In this document: piece by piece, positions 25,818 through 34,628 of the stretch
How positions within the stretch are numbered: position 1 is the first letter of the stretch
Layout: each line of letters begins with the position of its first letter
The notes under the pieces: model-generated
Seen by the model: the letters and a program-made list of their open reading frames with translations, nothing else
The model's database searches: none
What the model was told of the DNA's origin: nothing
Assembly (NCBI GenBank): GCA_035526505.1
Contig: DATLCF010000002.1
Coordinates: 124,001-188,000, forward strand
Source of the DNA: DATLCF01 sp035526505
GTDB taxonomy: Bacteria > Patescibacteriota > Saccharimonadia > Saccharimonadales > UBA4665
Direction: 5' to 3'
DNA length: 64,000 nt
Program-made: the position numbers and the translations under genes

Positions 25818-26261
25818 ATGAAGATTTATATTGGGGCAGATCACAATGGGTTTGATTTTAAAGCCCGGCTTATTACAGAACTGGGCAAGGGCGGCCACGA
25901 AGTTATCGACAAAGGCAGCACCGAACCGATACCCGACGACGATTGGCCGATAATTACCGCTCGCACCGTGCAGGCACTATTGGCCGATAAAGATCCAGAT
26001 GCGCGCGCTATTCTTATTTGCGGCTCTGGCCAAGGCGTGTGCATGGCCGCCAATCGTTTTAAAGGCATACGTGCCAGCCTGGTGTGGGGCCTGCCCGAAG
26101 CCCAAGCCGCCCGCAACGACGATGACAGCAATGTGCTATGCCTGCCAGCTCGCTATACAAGCATTGATGATGCGGTCAAAGTTACCGAAGCCTGGCTAAC
26201 AACACCGTTTGCTGGCGCTACCCGCTTTAAGCGCCGTTTAGAACAACTGGATAATCTTTGA
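25818..26261 (+). CDS. rpiB: Ribose-5-phosphate isomerase B
   Basis: The 147-residue protein interconverts ribose-5- and ribulose-5-phosphate. It starts with YIGADHNGFDFK and has the catalytic-Cys loop ILICGSGQGVCMAANRFKGIRA and the late NVLCLPARY. TTGTGC, 18 bases and TTTAAT end seven bases before the ATG, so the mRNA is probably leaderless. It works with Rpe and transketolase encoded 1-4 kb downstream. Confidence 0.93.
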   Translation: MKIYIGADHNGFDFKARLITELGKGGHEVIDKGSTEPIPDDDWPIITARTVQALLADKDPDARAILICGSGQGVCMAANRFKGIRASLVWGLPEAQAARNDDDSNVLCLPARYTSIDDAVKVTEAWLTTPFAGATRFKRRLEQLDNL

Positions 26262-26287
26262 GGCAGCCTGCACTAGAGCGTAAAAAG

Positions 26288-27112
26288 ATGTGCCATCGGA
26301 CTCTTGCAGCGTCCCTTTGTTTGGCTGCCGGGGCCGTGGCAGCCTGCACACCTGCAAATGCGCCTGGTGCTGGCAGTAATAGCGAACAAGTGCCAGTTGT
26401 TAACTTAGATAAGCTTTCTGTGCCCAGTACAATGCCGAAGGGAGTCAGACGTGCTCTTGGCAGCGTGGCCACCATTCAAACAGCAGCAGGCGAGAAGGGT
26501 ACTACGGTTGCTATAGAGCAAGGGTTCCTCACGGCCGGACATACCCTTACTGCCGGCCGAGAATTCCCAGGCATATATGGGGGATGTCCGCGGACCGAAA
26601 TTCATACCAATAGAAGAGCTTTCCTTGCCCGAGACGGTGCCTTAACTTTTAGTCAAGAAGGCCTGGATATGGGGTTATTGCAGCCTACTGCACATACCCC
26701 TTCTCTTCGGCTAGCAGACCGTTCGCCCCGCAACAGGGAAATAGCATATGCTATCGGCTACCCGGGAAAATCCGATCCACTCAAAAACGGTCAGCCCGAT
26801 GTGTACCCTGTAGTAGTTGTTCAGCAATCATCATCTACAAACGATATATATGTAGCAAGTGGTATACACGCATATACAGGCCATTCATCCGGCACAAGTG
26901 GGGACAGTGGTGGTCCGCTGCTCTCGCAAGGTGGCAAAGTATACGGCACAATGAAGGGTATTACATCTATGTCGCAAGTAGAGGCGGCAGATAGATTTGA
27001 TATAAGGCTCAAAAGCGGGGATCCTGAAGTCATTCATATTGAGGGATTTCAGCATATCGATGAAGGATATGTAGGGCAGCTTGCCGCGGCCCAGGCACCG
27101 TGCAGTGGTTAA
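26288..27112 (+). CDS. Trypsin-like serine protease, lipoprotein
   Basis: From ATG 26288 the protein is 274 residues, with a lipoprotein signal (about 1-20, lipobox VAAC). The chymotrypsin-fold triad is visible: His in TAGHTLTAG (about 84), Asp in LDMGLLQ (about 126) and Ser in SGTSGDSGGPLLS (about 207). It should be a surface-anchored protease. A TTG start at 26258 overlapping rpiB is possible but would place basic residues before the signal. This is a plausible envelope or host-contact factor, which is inference. Confidence 0.8.
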   Translation: MCHRTLAASLCLAAGAVAACTPANAPGAGSNSEQVPVVNLDKLSVPSTMPKGVRRALGSVATIQTAAGEKGTTVAIEQGFLTAGHTLTAGREFPGIYGGCPRTEIHTNRRAFLARDGALTFSQEGLDMGLLQPTAHTPSLRLADRSPRNREIAYAIGYPGKSDPLKNGQPDVYPVVVVQQSSSTNDIYVASGIHAYTGHSSGTSGDSGGPLLSQGGKVYGTMKGITSMSQVEAADRFDIRLKSGDPEVIHIEGFQHIDEGYVGQLAAAQAPCSG

Positions 27113-27145
27113 ATTAAGCACAAGCAATATGGTAGTATAAGGCAT

Positions 27146-27790
27146 ATGGCAGCGACGATTTGCCCAACAGTATTAGCGGCGAATGCCGACGAATATCGGC
27201 AGCAGATGGAGCACGTAGCCCGGTTCGCCGTGCGCGTGCACATTGACCTGGCAGATGGCACGTTTGCCCCTACTAAGACAATAGGCATTGACCAAGTCTG
27301 GTGGCCTGGCGGTATGCGGGCCGACCTGCACGTTATGTACCAGCAACCGTTCAAGCACGCTAAATTATTACTGGGCCTGCGCCCCCAGTTAATTGTTGTG
27401 CATGCTGAGGCCGATGGCGATTTTGTCGGTTTTGCCGAAGAAGCTCACGCCCAAGGCGTGGAAGTGGGCGTGGCATTGAAGCCCGAAACCTCGCCAGAGC
27501 TCATTCGCCCGGCGTTGCAATGGATCGACCACATTTTAGTATTTTCTGGTAATCTGGGCCACTTTGGCGGCAGTGCCGATTTGCGCCTGATACCAAAGGT
27601 TAAGCATTTGCGCCAGCTCAAGCCCCAGGTAGAAATCGGCTGGGATGGTGGCATTAACGACCGCAACGCCCGCGCGCTAGCTATGAGCGGGGTTGATGTC
27701 CTGAACACCGGCGGCTATATGCAGCATGCAGCCGATCCGCATGCTGCATACAATGCACTACGACAGCGGATTGCTCAGGAACACTCTTAA
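27146..27790 (+). CDS. rpe: Ribulose-phosphate 3-epimerase-like protein
   Basis: The 214-residue TIM-barrel protein has Rpe landmarks: ICPTVLAAN, the metal-site HIDLADGTFAPT (usually H-D-MDG-FVPN), DLHVMYQQP, VHAE, GVALKPETSPE and IGWDGGINDRNA. The phosphate-loop FSGNLGHFGG differs from the usual PGF-GQ, so some divergence in substrate is possible. It would link ribulose- and xylulose-5-phosphate for transketolase. It overlaps the convergent gene at 27787 by four bases. Confidence 0.85.
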   Translation: MAATICPTVLAANADEYRQQMEHVARFAVRVHIDLADGTFAPTKTIGIDQVWWPGGMRADLHVMYQQPFKHAKLLLGLRPQLIVVHAEADGDFVGFAEEAHAQGVEVGVALKPETSPELIRPALQWIDHILVFSGNLGHFGGSADLRLIPKVKHLRQLKPQVEIGWDGGINDRNARALAMSGVDVLNTGGYMQHAADPHAAYNALRQRIAQEHS

Positions 27791-28416
27791 ACGGTAACAG
27801 GCGTGTATGCGCCTTCGACACTAAGGGCGACACTGGTAGCGCCCAGGGGATCCAGCAAGAACGACCAGTTGTTTGCAGCTCCTTCCAAGCCCCTGTTAAA
27901 AGCCTGTCGGTAATCGCCATGTGCTAAGAGCGCGCGTAGCCGTTCGAGATCATCGGGCGTATCGCAAGCGGCTTCCAGCCTGCTATGGGCCTGTTGTCCG
28001 TCTGGGCTAAAAGTAATTGCAGCAGAGCGCAATGGTACTGGCACGGTAGAGGTAAAGTCCAGCATACGATGTATTCCGTCGCTCAGCGCACCGGAAGGTG
28101 GGATGGGATTCTGCGTAGTATCCAGGCTAGTAGTGACTGCCGTTACCGCTATATCTCCCACCCTCATCAACGCATTATAGCTCCACCCATACGCATATTC
28201 GTTTGTTCTCCTGCTTGTTGGGCTGCCAATTATCTCGGCTAGCGTATTTACATGCGTAACCTTGCCCTTGGTATTGGCCACAAACAGGCCCAAGCGATCT
28301 GGCTCGCCAGGCTGCGCAGTTACGGAGCGAAAGGGAATGTGGGGTGCAAGTTCAATGTAACTCATACCTTGGTGGATAAGTTTTGCTGCATCAGAACCTG
28401 AAAAAGTTTTCTTCAC
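27787..28416 (-). CDS. Hypothetical protein
   Basis: This 209-residue protein starts at a GTG directly behind a TATAAT box that ends six bases upstream. It has no signal peptide or membrane segment. The composition is mixed alpha/beta, with LGLFVANTKGKVTHVNTLAEIIG near residue 45 and a helical C-terminal region. I recognise no family. It is divergent from the transketolase genes and converges on rpe. Confidence 0.6.
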   Translation of the reverse strand: MKKTFSGSDAAKLIHQGMSYIELAPHIPFRSVTAQPGEPDRLGLFVANTKGKVTHVNTLAEIIGSPTSRRTNEYAYGWSYNALMRVGDIAVTAVTTSLDTTQNPIPPSGALSDGIHRMLDFTSTVPVPLRSAAITFSPDGQQAHSRLEAACDTPDDLERLRALLAHGDYRQAFNRGLEGAANNWSFLLDPLGATSVALSVEGAYTPVTV

Positions 28417-28489
28417 AAATATATTATATAATTTGTACTACATTTTACCAAGCATATGCATTTCTAACAGTGCTATAATCACAAGCAGG

Positions 28490-29383
28490 ATGCAGCAGAT
28501 TATTTCTATTGACGAGCTGGAACTTAAGGCTAACGAAATCCGACAGGATTTGATTAAGATGTTGCTGGAGGCGGGCAGCGGGCACTCGGCTGGCCCATTG
28601 GACCTGGCCGATATTTTTACCGCCCTGTATTTTAATGTACTCCGGCACAACCCAAAAGACCCTAATTGGGCAGACCGCGATATTCTGTTGCTAAGCAACG
28701 GGCACTGTTGTCCGGTGCAGTATGCCACCATGGCGCACGCCGGCTATTTTGACCGCAAAGAGCTACTGACCCTGCGTAAGTTTGGCTCTCGCCTGCAAGG
28801 CCATCCGGAACGTACCAAACTGCCGGGGCTGGAAAACACCAGCGGCCCATTGGGCTGCGGCCTAAGCCAAGGCGCGGGTATGGCATTGGCTATGCGTATG
28901 AACAACCAGCATCACCGCTGGGTATATGTTATTACCGGTGACGGTGAGCTGAACGAGGGTAATAACTGGGAAGCTATTATGCTTATTAACAAGTATAAGC
29001 TCAACAACGTAATTGCCATTGTTGATCGCAATAACATCCAGATTGACGGGCCTACCGAGCAAGTCATGCCGCTGGAAGATTTGCGCCTAAAGTGGGAAGC
29101 ATTTGGCTGGCACGTGCTGGAAATTGACGGTAACGATGTAGAGGCCGTAATCGATGCCTGCAACATGGCCAAAGCAATTGTTGAAAAGCCGGTGGTTATT
29201 ATTGCTCACACCGTGCCGGGCAAGGGTGTTGATTTTATGGAATACGATTTCCACTGGCATGGTACGCCGCCTGGCCTAAAAGACATGGCTGGTGCACCCA
29301 CCAAAGCCCAGCAGGCCAAAGTGGCTCTTAAAGAACTGCGCACGCTGCAGGGCAGGATTAAAAGCGAGGGCTATCATGACTGA
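28490..29383 (+). CDS. Transketolase, N-terminal subunit
   Basis: The 298-residue protein is the thiamine-diphosphate-binding half of a split transketolase: AGSGHSAGPLDLADIFTAL near 25, GPLGCGLSQGAGMALAMR, the ThDP motif GDGELNEGNNWEA followed by NNVIAIVDRNN, and VKPVVIIAHTVPGKG-like sequence near the end. TATAAT ends 10 bases before ATG 28490. The C-terminal half overlaps it by eight bases. Together they move two-carbon units in the non-oxidative pentose pathway. Confidence 0.93.
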   Translation: MQQIISIDELELKANEIRQDLIKMLLEAGSGHSAGPLDLADIFTALYFNVLRHNPKDPNWADRDILLLSNGHCCPVQYATMAHAGYFDRKELLTLRKFGSRLQGHPERTKLPGLENTSGPLGCGLSQGAGMALAMRMNNQHHRWVYVITGDGELNEGNNWEAIMLINKYKLNNVIAIVDRNNIQIDGPTEQVMPLEDLRLKWEAFGWHVLEIDGNDVEAVIDACNMAKAIVEKPVVIIAHTVPGKGVDFMEYDFHWHGTPPGLKDMAGAPTKAQQAKVALKELRTLQGRIKSEGYHD

Positions 29384-30356
29384 TGTGCATCTGATTACTG
29401 ATATTCGTGCCCAAGACATTGTGATCGAGCCTATTCGCAAAGGCTTTGGCCGCGGATTGCTGGCGGCCGCCAAACAGAACGAACACGTGGTTGGGTGTAG
29501 TGCCGATTTGGTAGAATCAACTGCCATGAATATATTTGCCGATGAATTCCCGGAGCGCTTTGTCGAAATCGGCATTGGCGAACAGAACCTGGTAACCGTG
29601 GGCTCCGGCCTGGCCGCTCAGGGCAAAATACCTTTTGTTAGCAGCTATGCTGCCTTTTGCCCGGGCCGCTGCTGGGAACAAATTCGTACCACAATTTGTT
29701 TGAATGACCGGCCGGTCAAAATTGTCGGCTCGCACGCCGGCGTCAGCGTAGGCCCGGATGGCGCCACACATCAAATGTTAGAAGACATTGCAATCATGCG
29801 CGTACTGCCTAACATGTTGGTATTTGCCCCTTGTGACAGCATTGAGGCCGAAAAGATCACCCAGGCTATGGCCCAAGACCCGCACCCCAACTATGTGCGT
29901 CTATCGCGCGAGGGCACGCCGGTATTTACCACTGCCAAAACTCCGTTCCAAATTGGCAAAGCCTATGTATACCACGAAGGTACTGATATAACTCTGGTTG
30001 CCACCGGTACTATGACCTACCAGGCGATGGTGGCTGCCGACATCCTTAAAAAAGACGGTATTAGTGCCGAGGTAGTGCATGTGCCAACCATTAAGCCGTT
30101 GGATCACGAAACTATTCTAAAAAGCGTACGCAAAACCAATATGGTTATTACTGCCGAAGAGGGTCAGATTGCCGGCGGCCTGGGCGGTGCGGTTGCTGAA
30201 CTGCTGGGCGAGGAACACCCGGTGCCCATCAAGCGCATCGGTATGCGCGACCGTTTTGGCGAGTCCGGCACCCCAACCGAACTCATAGAACACTTTGGCC
30301 TTACCGGCACACATATTGCCATGGCCGCCCACCAACTGTTAGAGCATAAACGTTAG
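29376..30356 (+). CDS. Transketolase, C-terminal subunit
   Basis: The 326-residue partner subunit carries the pyrimidine-binding and C-terminal domains: FVEIGIGEQNLVTVGSGLA (with the catalytic Glu), PFVSSYAAF, SHAGVSVGPDGATHQMLEDIA, and the C-terminal ITLVATGTMTYQAMVA and AEEGQIAGGLGGAVAELL. The start at ATG 29376 lies within the last eight bases of the N-terminal subunit gene. DXS-like or pyruvate-dehydrogenase-like activity is less likely given the pairing and motifs. Confidence 0.93.
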   Translation: MTDVHLITDIRAQDIVIEPIRKGFGRGLLAAAKQNEHVVGCSADLVESTAMNIFADEFPERFVEIGIGEQNLVTVGSGLAAQGKIPFVSSYAAFCPGRCWEQIRTTICLNDRPVKIVGSHAGVSVGPDGATHQMLEDIAIMRVLPNMLVFAPCDSIEAEKITQAMAQDPHPNYVRLSREGTPVFTTAKTPFQIGKAYVYHEGTDITLVATGTMTYQAMVAADILKKDGISAEVVHVPTIKPLDHETILKSVRKTNMVITAEEGQIAGGLGGAVAELLGEEHPVPIKRIGMRDRFGESGTPTELIEHFGLTGTHIAMAAHQLLEHKR

Positions 30357-30370
30357 ATTACACAGAGACG

Positions 30371-30760
30371 CTACGGATTGCTTGCTTGTACAACGGCTGC
30401 GGCCGCTTGTTTAAGTTGGGTCGCGGTAGCCCTAGGGGTATCGCCCATACAGACAGGCCCTATCGCTTCTAGCGCGTCGGTTACGTCCTGTGCCGTGCCG
30501 GCAGCGCTGGAATATGCATCCACAACCTTGCCATCGTCGCACGTGTAACTAATGGTACCCTCCGACGTATGTATACTTGCTGTTGAGCCCTGTACCCGAA
30601 CGCCGTCAATTTCGGAGCCGCCGGCACAACCAGTAAGAAACCCTGCCACTACGGCCGCTCCGGCCGCTAAGGCTGTGCCCGTTGCTGCACGCCCGTCGCT
30701 TACGCCTTCCCCTATTCTTGCAGTCCAATTATATCTTGGTACGCTCCATTGTGAACTCAT
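30371..30760 (-). CDS. Putative lipoprotein
   Basis: This 129-residue protein has an unusually long N-terminal region (about 28 residues) before a hydrophobic stretch ending in a lipobox, FLTGC (Cys about 45). The mature part contains ISYTCDDGKVV and a C-terminal Ala/Gln-rich helix. GGAG lies just upstream of the ATG. No family is recognised. It is divergent from the aldolase gene, with overlapping promoters built into an inverted repeat. Confidence 0.6.
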   Translation of the reverse strand: MSSQWSVPRYNWTARIGEGVSDGRAATGTALAAGAAVVAGFLTGCAGGSEIDGVRVQGSTASIHTSEGTISYTCDDGKVVDAYSSAAGTAQDVTDALEAIGPVCMGDTPRATATQLKQAAAAVVQASNP

Positions 30761-30784
30761 TACTACTCCATTTTATCCACGTGT

Positions 30785-30824
30785 ATTGTAAAGAGCTTGC
30801 TTTGCGAGCACAAGCTTTTACAAT
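30785..30824. promoter_or_regulatory. Inverted repeat carrying overlapping divergent promoters
   Basis: Arms at 30785-30799 and 30811-30824 match over 14 bases with one bulged base around an 11-base centre. Each arm holds a -10 TACAAT. The plus copy (30819-30824) is served by TTGCTT at 30797-30802 and faces the aldolase gene. The minus copy (30790-30785) is served by TTGTGC at 30813-30808 with a 17-base spacer and faces the lipoprotein gene. A dimeric regulator binding here would control both directions. Confidence 0.6.
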
Positions 30825-30857
30825 AGAAGACAACGATATTACACATACAGGGGGCAT

Positions 30858-31907
30858 ATGAATCAAGATGAACTGGAGCAGATTGCCAAAGCATTAACAG
30901 AGCCGGGCAAAGGGTTGTTAGCAGCCGATGAAAGCAATAAAAGCTGCCAAAAGCGCTTTGACGCAGTAAAAGTGGAATGCACCGAAGCCACACGCCGCGA
31001 ATACCGCAATTTGCTATTGACTGCGCCGGGCGCACCACACTATCTAAATGGTGTAATCTTTTTTGAAGAAACCTTTGGACAGGCAACACTGCATAATAAC
31101 CAGCCGTTTCCGGAGTTCTTGCGCGAGCATGGCGTAATGCCGGGCATTAAGGTAGACGGCGGCTTGGTGGAGTTGCCTGGCTTTCCGAACGAAAAGGTTA
31201 CTCAGGGGCTCGATGGCTTACCTGAGCGCATGGTTGCTTTTGCCCAAAAAGGTGCCAAATTTGCCAAGTGGCGCGTAGTTATTACCATTGGCGACGATAT
31301 CCCCACCGACGAATGCATTGGCGCTAATGCCCTATCGCTAGCCCGCTATGCCCGTATTTGTCAGGACGCCGGCATCGTGCCTATTGTAGAACCGGAGGTA
31401 TTGTTTGACGGCAATCACACCATCGATCAAGCCGAAGCTGCCATGGCCCACACCTTTGACATTTTGTTTAACACTATGCGCGCCTACCAGGTGCACCTGC
31501 CCGGCGCTATTTTAAAAACAAGCTTTGTATTGCCGGGCAAAGACAGCGGCACGGCTATAAACCACGACGAAGTAGCCGACCGCACGTGTCGCGTGTTTTA
31601 CGACCATGTACCGCGCGAGCTGGGCGGCATTGTATTCCTTAGCGGCGGCCAAACGCCTACCGATGCGTTTATTAACCTTAACAAAATTGCCCAGCGCGGT
31701 CCGCACCCATGGGGCATTACCTTTTCGTACTCGCGTGCCTTGCAAGATCCGGTGCTCAAGGCATGGGCCAAAGACCGCCATGCAGTTCACGAAGCTCAGC
31801 AATTGTTCCATCGCCAACTAGAACTGGCAGCACGAGCCAGCAAGGGTGAATTGGACGAGTCACAGTTACAAGATGACCACTTTGTTTCGCACGCCCAGGA
31901 CTTGTAG
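30858..31907 (+). CDS. Fructose-bisphosphate aldolase, class I
   Basis: The 349-residue Schiff-base aldolase shows GKGLLAADESNKSCQKRF, GVIFFEETF, the lysine segment GAKFAKWRVVI, IVPIVEPEVL and the active-site lysine in GAILKTSFVLPG, with FLSGGQTPTDAF near the end. It cleaves or forms fructose-1,6-bisphosphate. GGGGG precedes the ATG. Class I enzymes of this animal/plant-like type are less common in bacteria than class II. The PfkB-family kinase follows. Confidence 0.95.
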   Translation: MNQDELEQIAKALTEPGKGLLAADESNKSCQKRFDAVKVECTEATRREYRNLLLTAPGAPHYLNGVIFFEETFGQATLHNNQPFPEFLREHGVMPGIKVDGGLVELPGFPNEKVTQGLDGLPERMVAFAQKGAKFAKWRVVITIGDDIPTDECIGANALSLARYARICQDAGIVPIVEPEVLFDGNHTIDQAEAAMAHTFDILFNTMRAYQVHLPGAILKTSFVLPGKDSGTAINHDEVADRTCRVFYDHVPRELGGIVFLSGGQTPTDAFINLNKIAQRGPHPWGITFSYSRALQDPVLKAWAKDRHAVHEAQQLFHRQLELAARASKGELDESQLQDDHFVSHAQDL

Positions 31908-31963
31908 AAGCGTGGGCCGCGTGACACAATAGGGACAATATATAAGCATGAACGGGATGGGGC

Positions 31964-32968
31964 ATGGCCGAAAAAATTGACGTAATCAGTATTGGCGACA
32001 TTGTAACCGATGCGTTTATTCGCTTGCTGGATAAAGAAGAAAAGGTCGAGCACGAAAAAGACGGCAGTACCTGGCTGGCGTTGCCGTTTGGCACCAAAAT
32101 ACCCTTTGACCATGCCGAAATTGTCGAGGCCGTGGGCAATGCTGCCAACGCCGCGGTAGCCTTCGCACGCCTGGGTTTAAACAGTAGCTTTGTAACTAAC
32201 ATTGGTGGTGACCAGCATGGCCGGGACATGATTGCGGCGCTGCACAAAAACAAGGTAGACACGCGATTTGTACGCGTGAACCCCGGCAAGCTTAGCAATT
32301 ACCACTATGTGCTGTGGTACAAAGAAGAACGCACTATTTTAATTAAGCACGAAGAATACGATTATCACTGGCCGCACCTGCGCCCCACGGAAACCCCTAA
32401 GTGGGCGTACTTTAGTTCTATAAGTGCGGGCGCTATAGATTATCACGACGACGTGGCCGATTGGCTGGATGAAAACAGGGGTATTATGTTGGCGTTCCAG
32501 CCCGGTACATTCCAAATGAAGGCCGGGGCCAAGCGGCTTAAACGTATTTACCAGCGCACTGCGGTGCTCATCCTAAACCGCGAAGAAGCGGTTACCGTGG
32601 GCGGCGGCAAGCACGACAATATTAACGATCTGTTCGACAAACTGCATGCACTTGGCCCGCAAGTGGTGGTTATTACCGATGGCCCATCGGGTGCCTATGG
32701 CTCGGATGGCAAAGTACGGCTAAAAATGCCACTGTACCCAGACCCCAAGCCGCCGTATGAACGCACCGGAGCCGGTGATGCTTTTGCCTCTACGTTTGTA
32801 GCAGCTGCCATTAAGGGTATGAGCTTGGAAGATGCGTTGCGCTGGGCACCTATAAATTCCATGAGTGTTGTCCAAAAGGTTGGCGCCCAGGCCGGCCTAC
32901 TGAACGAAAATCAGCTCAAAAGCTATCTGCAAAATGCCCCGGAATGGTTTAAACCAACGCCGCTCTAA
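31964..32968 (+). CDS. PfkB family carbohydrate kinase
   Basis: The 334-residue protein is of ribokinase/PfkB type: ISIGDIVTDAFIRLL at the start, ANAAVAFARLGLNSSFVTNIGGDQHG, LILNREEAV and the anion-hole motif RTGAGDAFASTFVAA near the C terminus. It should phosphorylate a sugar, sugar phosphate or nucleoside. Its place behind the aldolase makes a sugar-phosphate kinase attractive, but the sequence does not fix the substrate. Confidence 0.85.
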   Translation: MAEKIDVISIGDIVTDAFIRLLDKEEKVEHEKDGSTWLALPFGTKIPFDHAEIVEAVGNAANAAVAFARLGLNSSFVTNIGGDQHGRDMIAALHKNKVDTRFVRVNPGKLSNYHYVLWYKEERTILIKHEEYDYHWPHLRPTETPKWAYFSSISAGAIDYHDDVADWLDENRGIMLAFQPGTFQMKAGAKRLKRIYQRTAVLILNREEAVTVGGGKHDNINDLFDKLHALGPQVVVITDGPSGAYGSDGKVRLKMPLYPDPKPPYERTGAGDAFASTFVAAAIKGMSLEDALRWAPINSMSVVQKVGAQAGLLNENQLKSYLQNAPEWFKPTPL

Positions 32969-32970
32969 GG

Positions 32971-34530
32971 CTAATCCAAGGAAAAACCCTTGTCGAACAA
33001 GGCTTGCAAACGCCGCTGTCTTGCTGCACGTCCAGCTGCAAGGTCAATGATGACCGGTCCTGATGTAGGCGGCTCAGGCAAAGGGCTTATTTGCTGTGCC
33101 TGATCAAGCATTTGGGCGCAAAGAGCGCCCTCCCAACTATTCTTAGGAGGCGGGGGGCTTTCCGTGTCTAAAGCACGCACCTCTACCATTGCCCGGGTTA
33201 CTGTCCAGGTTTGGGGGGCCACGGGCAGCTCGGCTGCAGCTATTCGCTTGGCAGACCCATGGTCACTGGTGGCAGGCCTCGGATGGTGCGTAGGGTGGTT
33301 ATCCGGATCCACGTAGGTATACTCTGGAAATCTTCGGGCTTGCTCGATGCCGTAAACTAGGCGTTTGCCAATATTGCGGCCGAGCGGGCCAAGGCGTTGC
33401 CGCCGTAATCCTTGGGCAATTTCGCCACTTACGACCGCCCATGAAGTTTGAGAATCTTGGTAGCCAGCGTAGCCACCCTCATTCTGTATGTGTTCAAGGC
33501 TGCTCATACGCACGCCGATCGGTGTTAAAAGCCCTGCACCAAAGGCTTGTACCGCCAACGCGCGGATGACGTCCGGGTGGTCTGGCAGGGCTCTGAGGAT
33601 AGTAGTACTCATCAGTTCCAACGCTGATGAGCCGATCTTTTCTAATTGTCGTGGCCGCCCCTGCTGGTCGCGGTCTATAGCTGGTGCAATATACTGCTGC
33701 TGATCTATCCAGAAGTAACGCATTAGTTTATCTGGCAAGTTGGCGGCCAGCTCGTTCCAGAGGCCTGCGTCATGGTGGTCTGGAAAGAGCCGTACACCGG
33801 CCTTGAGCGCATCAAAGGCTAGGCCCAAAATTTCAACGTAAGCAATGGGCATATCACGGTTAGGGGCTATGCCATAGGGGCCAATAGGATGCGTATATGC
33901 ATCTATGCCATCACGCATAACACTACTCCAACTTGTCTGACGAGGGTTGTGAGTTTTGACTTCGGGAAGACCAAGGTCAGAGGCTTGCATAATGCCGGTA
34001 GTCCAATCAAGCGTGCGTAGTGCAGCCTCTTCAACTGTCCGTAACTGACTGGTTGGTTGATGCAAAAACTGATCGCCCAAGACCGAACGGCCATACATTG
34101 TACAATATTTGTCCAAAGCCCTCAGGTAACGCAGAGGACCGTCGGTAGAATTATAGATAACGAATCCGCCAGTAAACGGCACGCCCCAGCGATTGGCCCA
34201 CGCTTCATAATTACGCATCACATTCGTGGGCACGGCTAGGTCGCCAAGGCGCTCCTGAACAACCTGATGCGGCAGACGATCGGGCTGTTCTTCGGTAAGT
34301 GGATTGAAACGGGTGCCTTGGTGTTGGGGGATGGTGTGAAAGGCTTGGCGCGCCAGGTGCGGATGTGTAGCCATAATGTCTTCTATCGCGACAAGATAGT
34401 CACGTGTATATAGCCCGTAACTAAATGAGGTTTCGCCGCCGCTTGCAGCAAGCCCTCCTGGGAACCGTGCCGTACGGAGGGCTTGCTCCATATTAGAAGG
34501 AGTGCATACGCTCAAAGTTTCGGCTGACAT
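32971..34530 (-). CDS. Glycoside hydrolase-like (alpha/alpha)6-barrel protein
   Basis: From ATG 34530 the protein is 519 residues with no signal peptide. FSYGLYTRDYLVAIEDI near 40, IYNSTDGPLRYLRALDKY near 150, and SWSSVMRDGIDAY and a late GGYAGYQDSQTSWAVVSGEIAQG resemble toroidal glucosidase/debranching enzymes, including an acidic residue beside conserved aromatics. The match is suggestive only. The start at 34545 lies inside the TATAAT box, so 34530 is preferred. The C-terminal 100 residues are Pro-rich and possibly disordered. Confidence 0.5.
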   Translation of the reverse strand: MSAETLSVCTPSNMEQALRTARFPGGLAASGGETSFSYGLYTRDYLVAIEDIMATHPHLARQAFHTIPQHQGTRFNPLTEEQPDRLPHQVVQERLGDLAVPTNVMRNYEAWANRWGVPFTGGFVIYNSTDGPLRYLRALDKYCTMYGRSVLGDQFLHQPTSQLRTVEEAALRTLDWTTGIMQASDLGLPEVKTHNPRQTSWSSVMRDGIDAYTHPIGPYGIAPNRDMPIAYVEILGLAFDALKAGVRLFPDHHDAGLWNELAANLPDKLMRYFWIDQQQYIAPAIDRDQQGRPRQLEKIGSSALELMSTTILRALPDHPDVIRALAVQAFGAGLLTPIGVRMSSLEHIQNEGGYAGYQDSQTSWAVVSGEIAQGLRRQRLGPLGRNIGKRLVYGIEQARRFPEYTYVDPDNHPTHHPRPATSDHGSAKRIAAAELPVAPQTWTVTRAMVEVRALDTESPPPPKNSWEGALCAQMLDQAQQISPLPEPPTSGPVIIDLAAGRAARQRRLQALFDKGFSLD

Positions 34531-34628
34531 GTATAGTGAAGGCATTATAAAGCACGGTTTGTTATTGTGCTATGTTTGGTTACTGCGATTGCCGCGCACA
34601 TGGCGCTTGTGCTAATCTGGTAGTAAAT

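Noticed and set aside
34530..34545. ATG 34545 as the start of the glycoside hydrolase-like gene
   Set aside because: That ATG is part of the TATAAT box itself and would not be transcribed from it; ATG 34530 follows at a workable distance.
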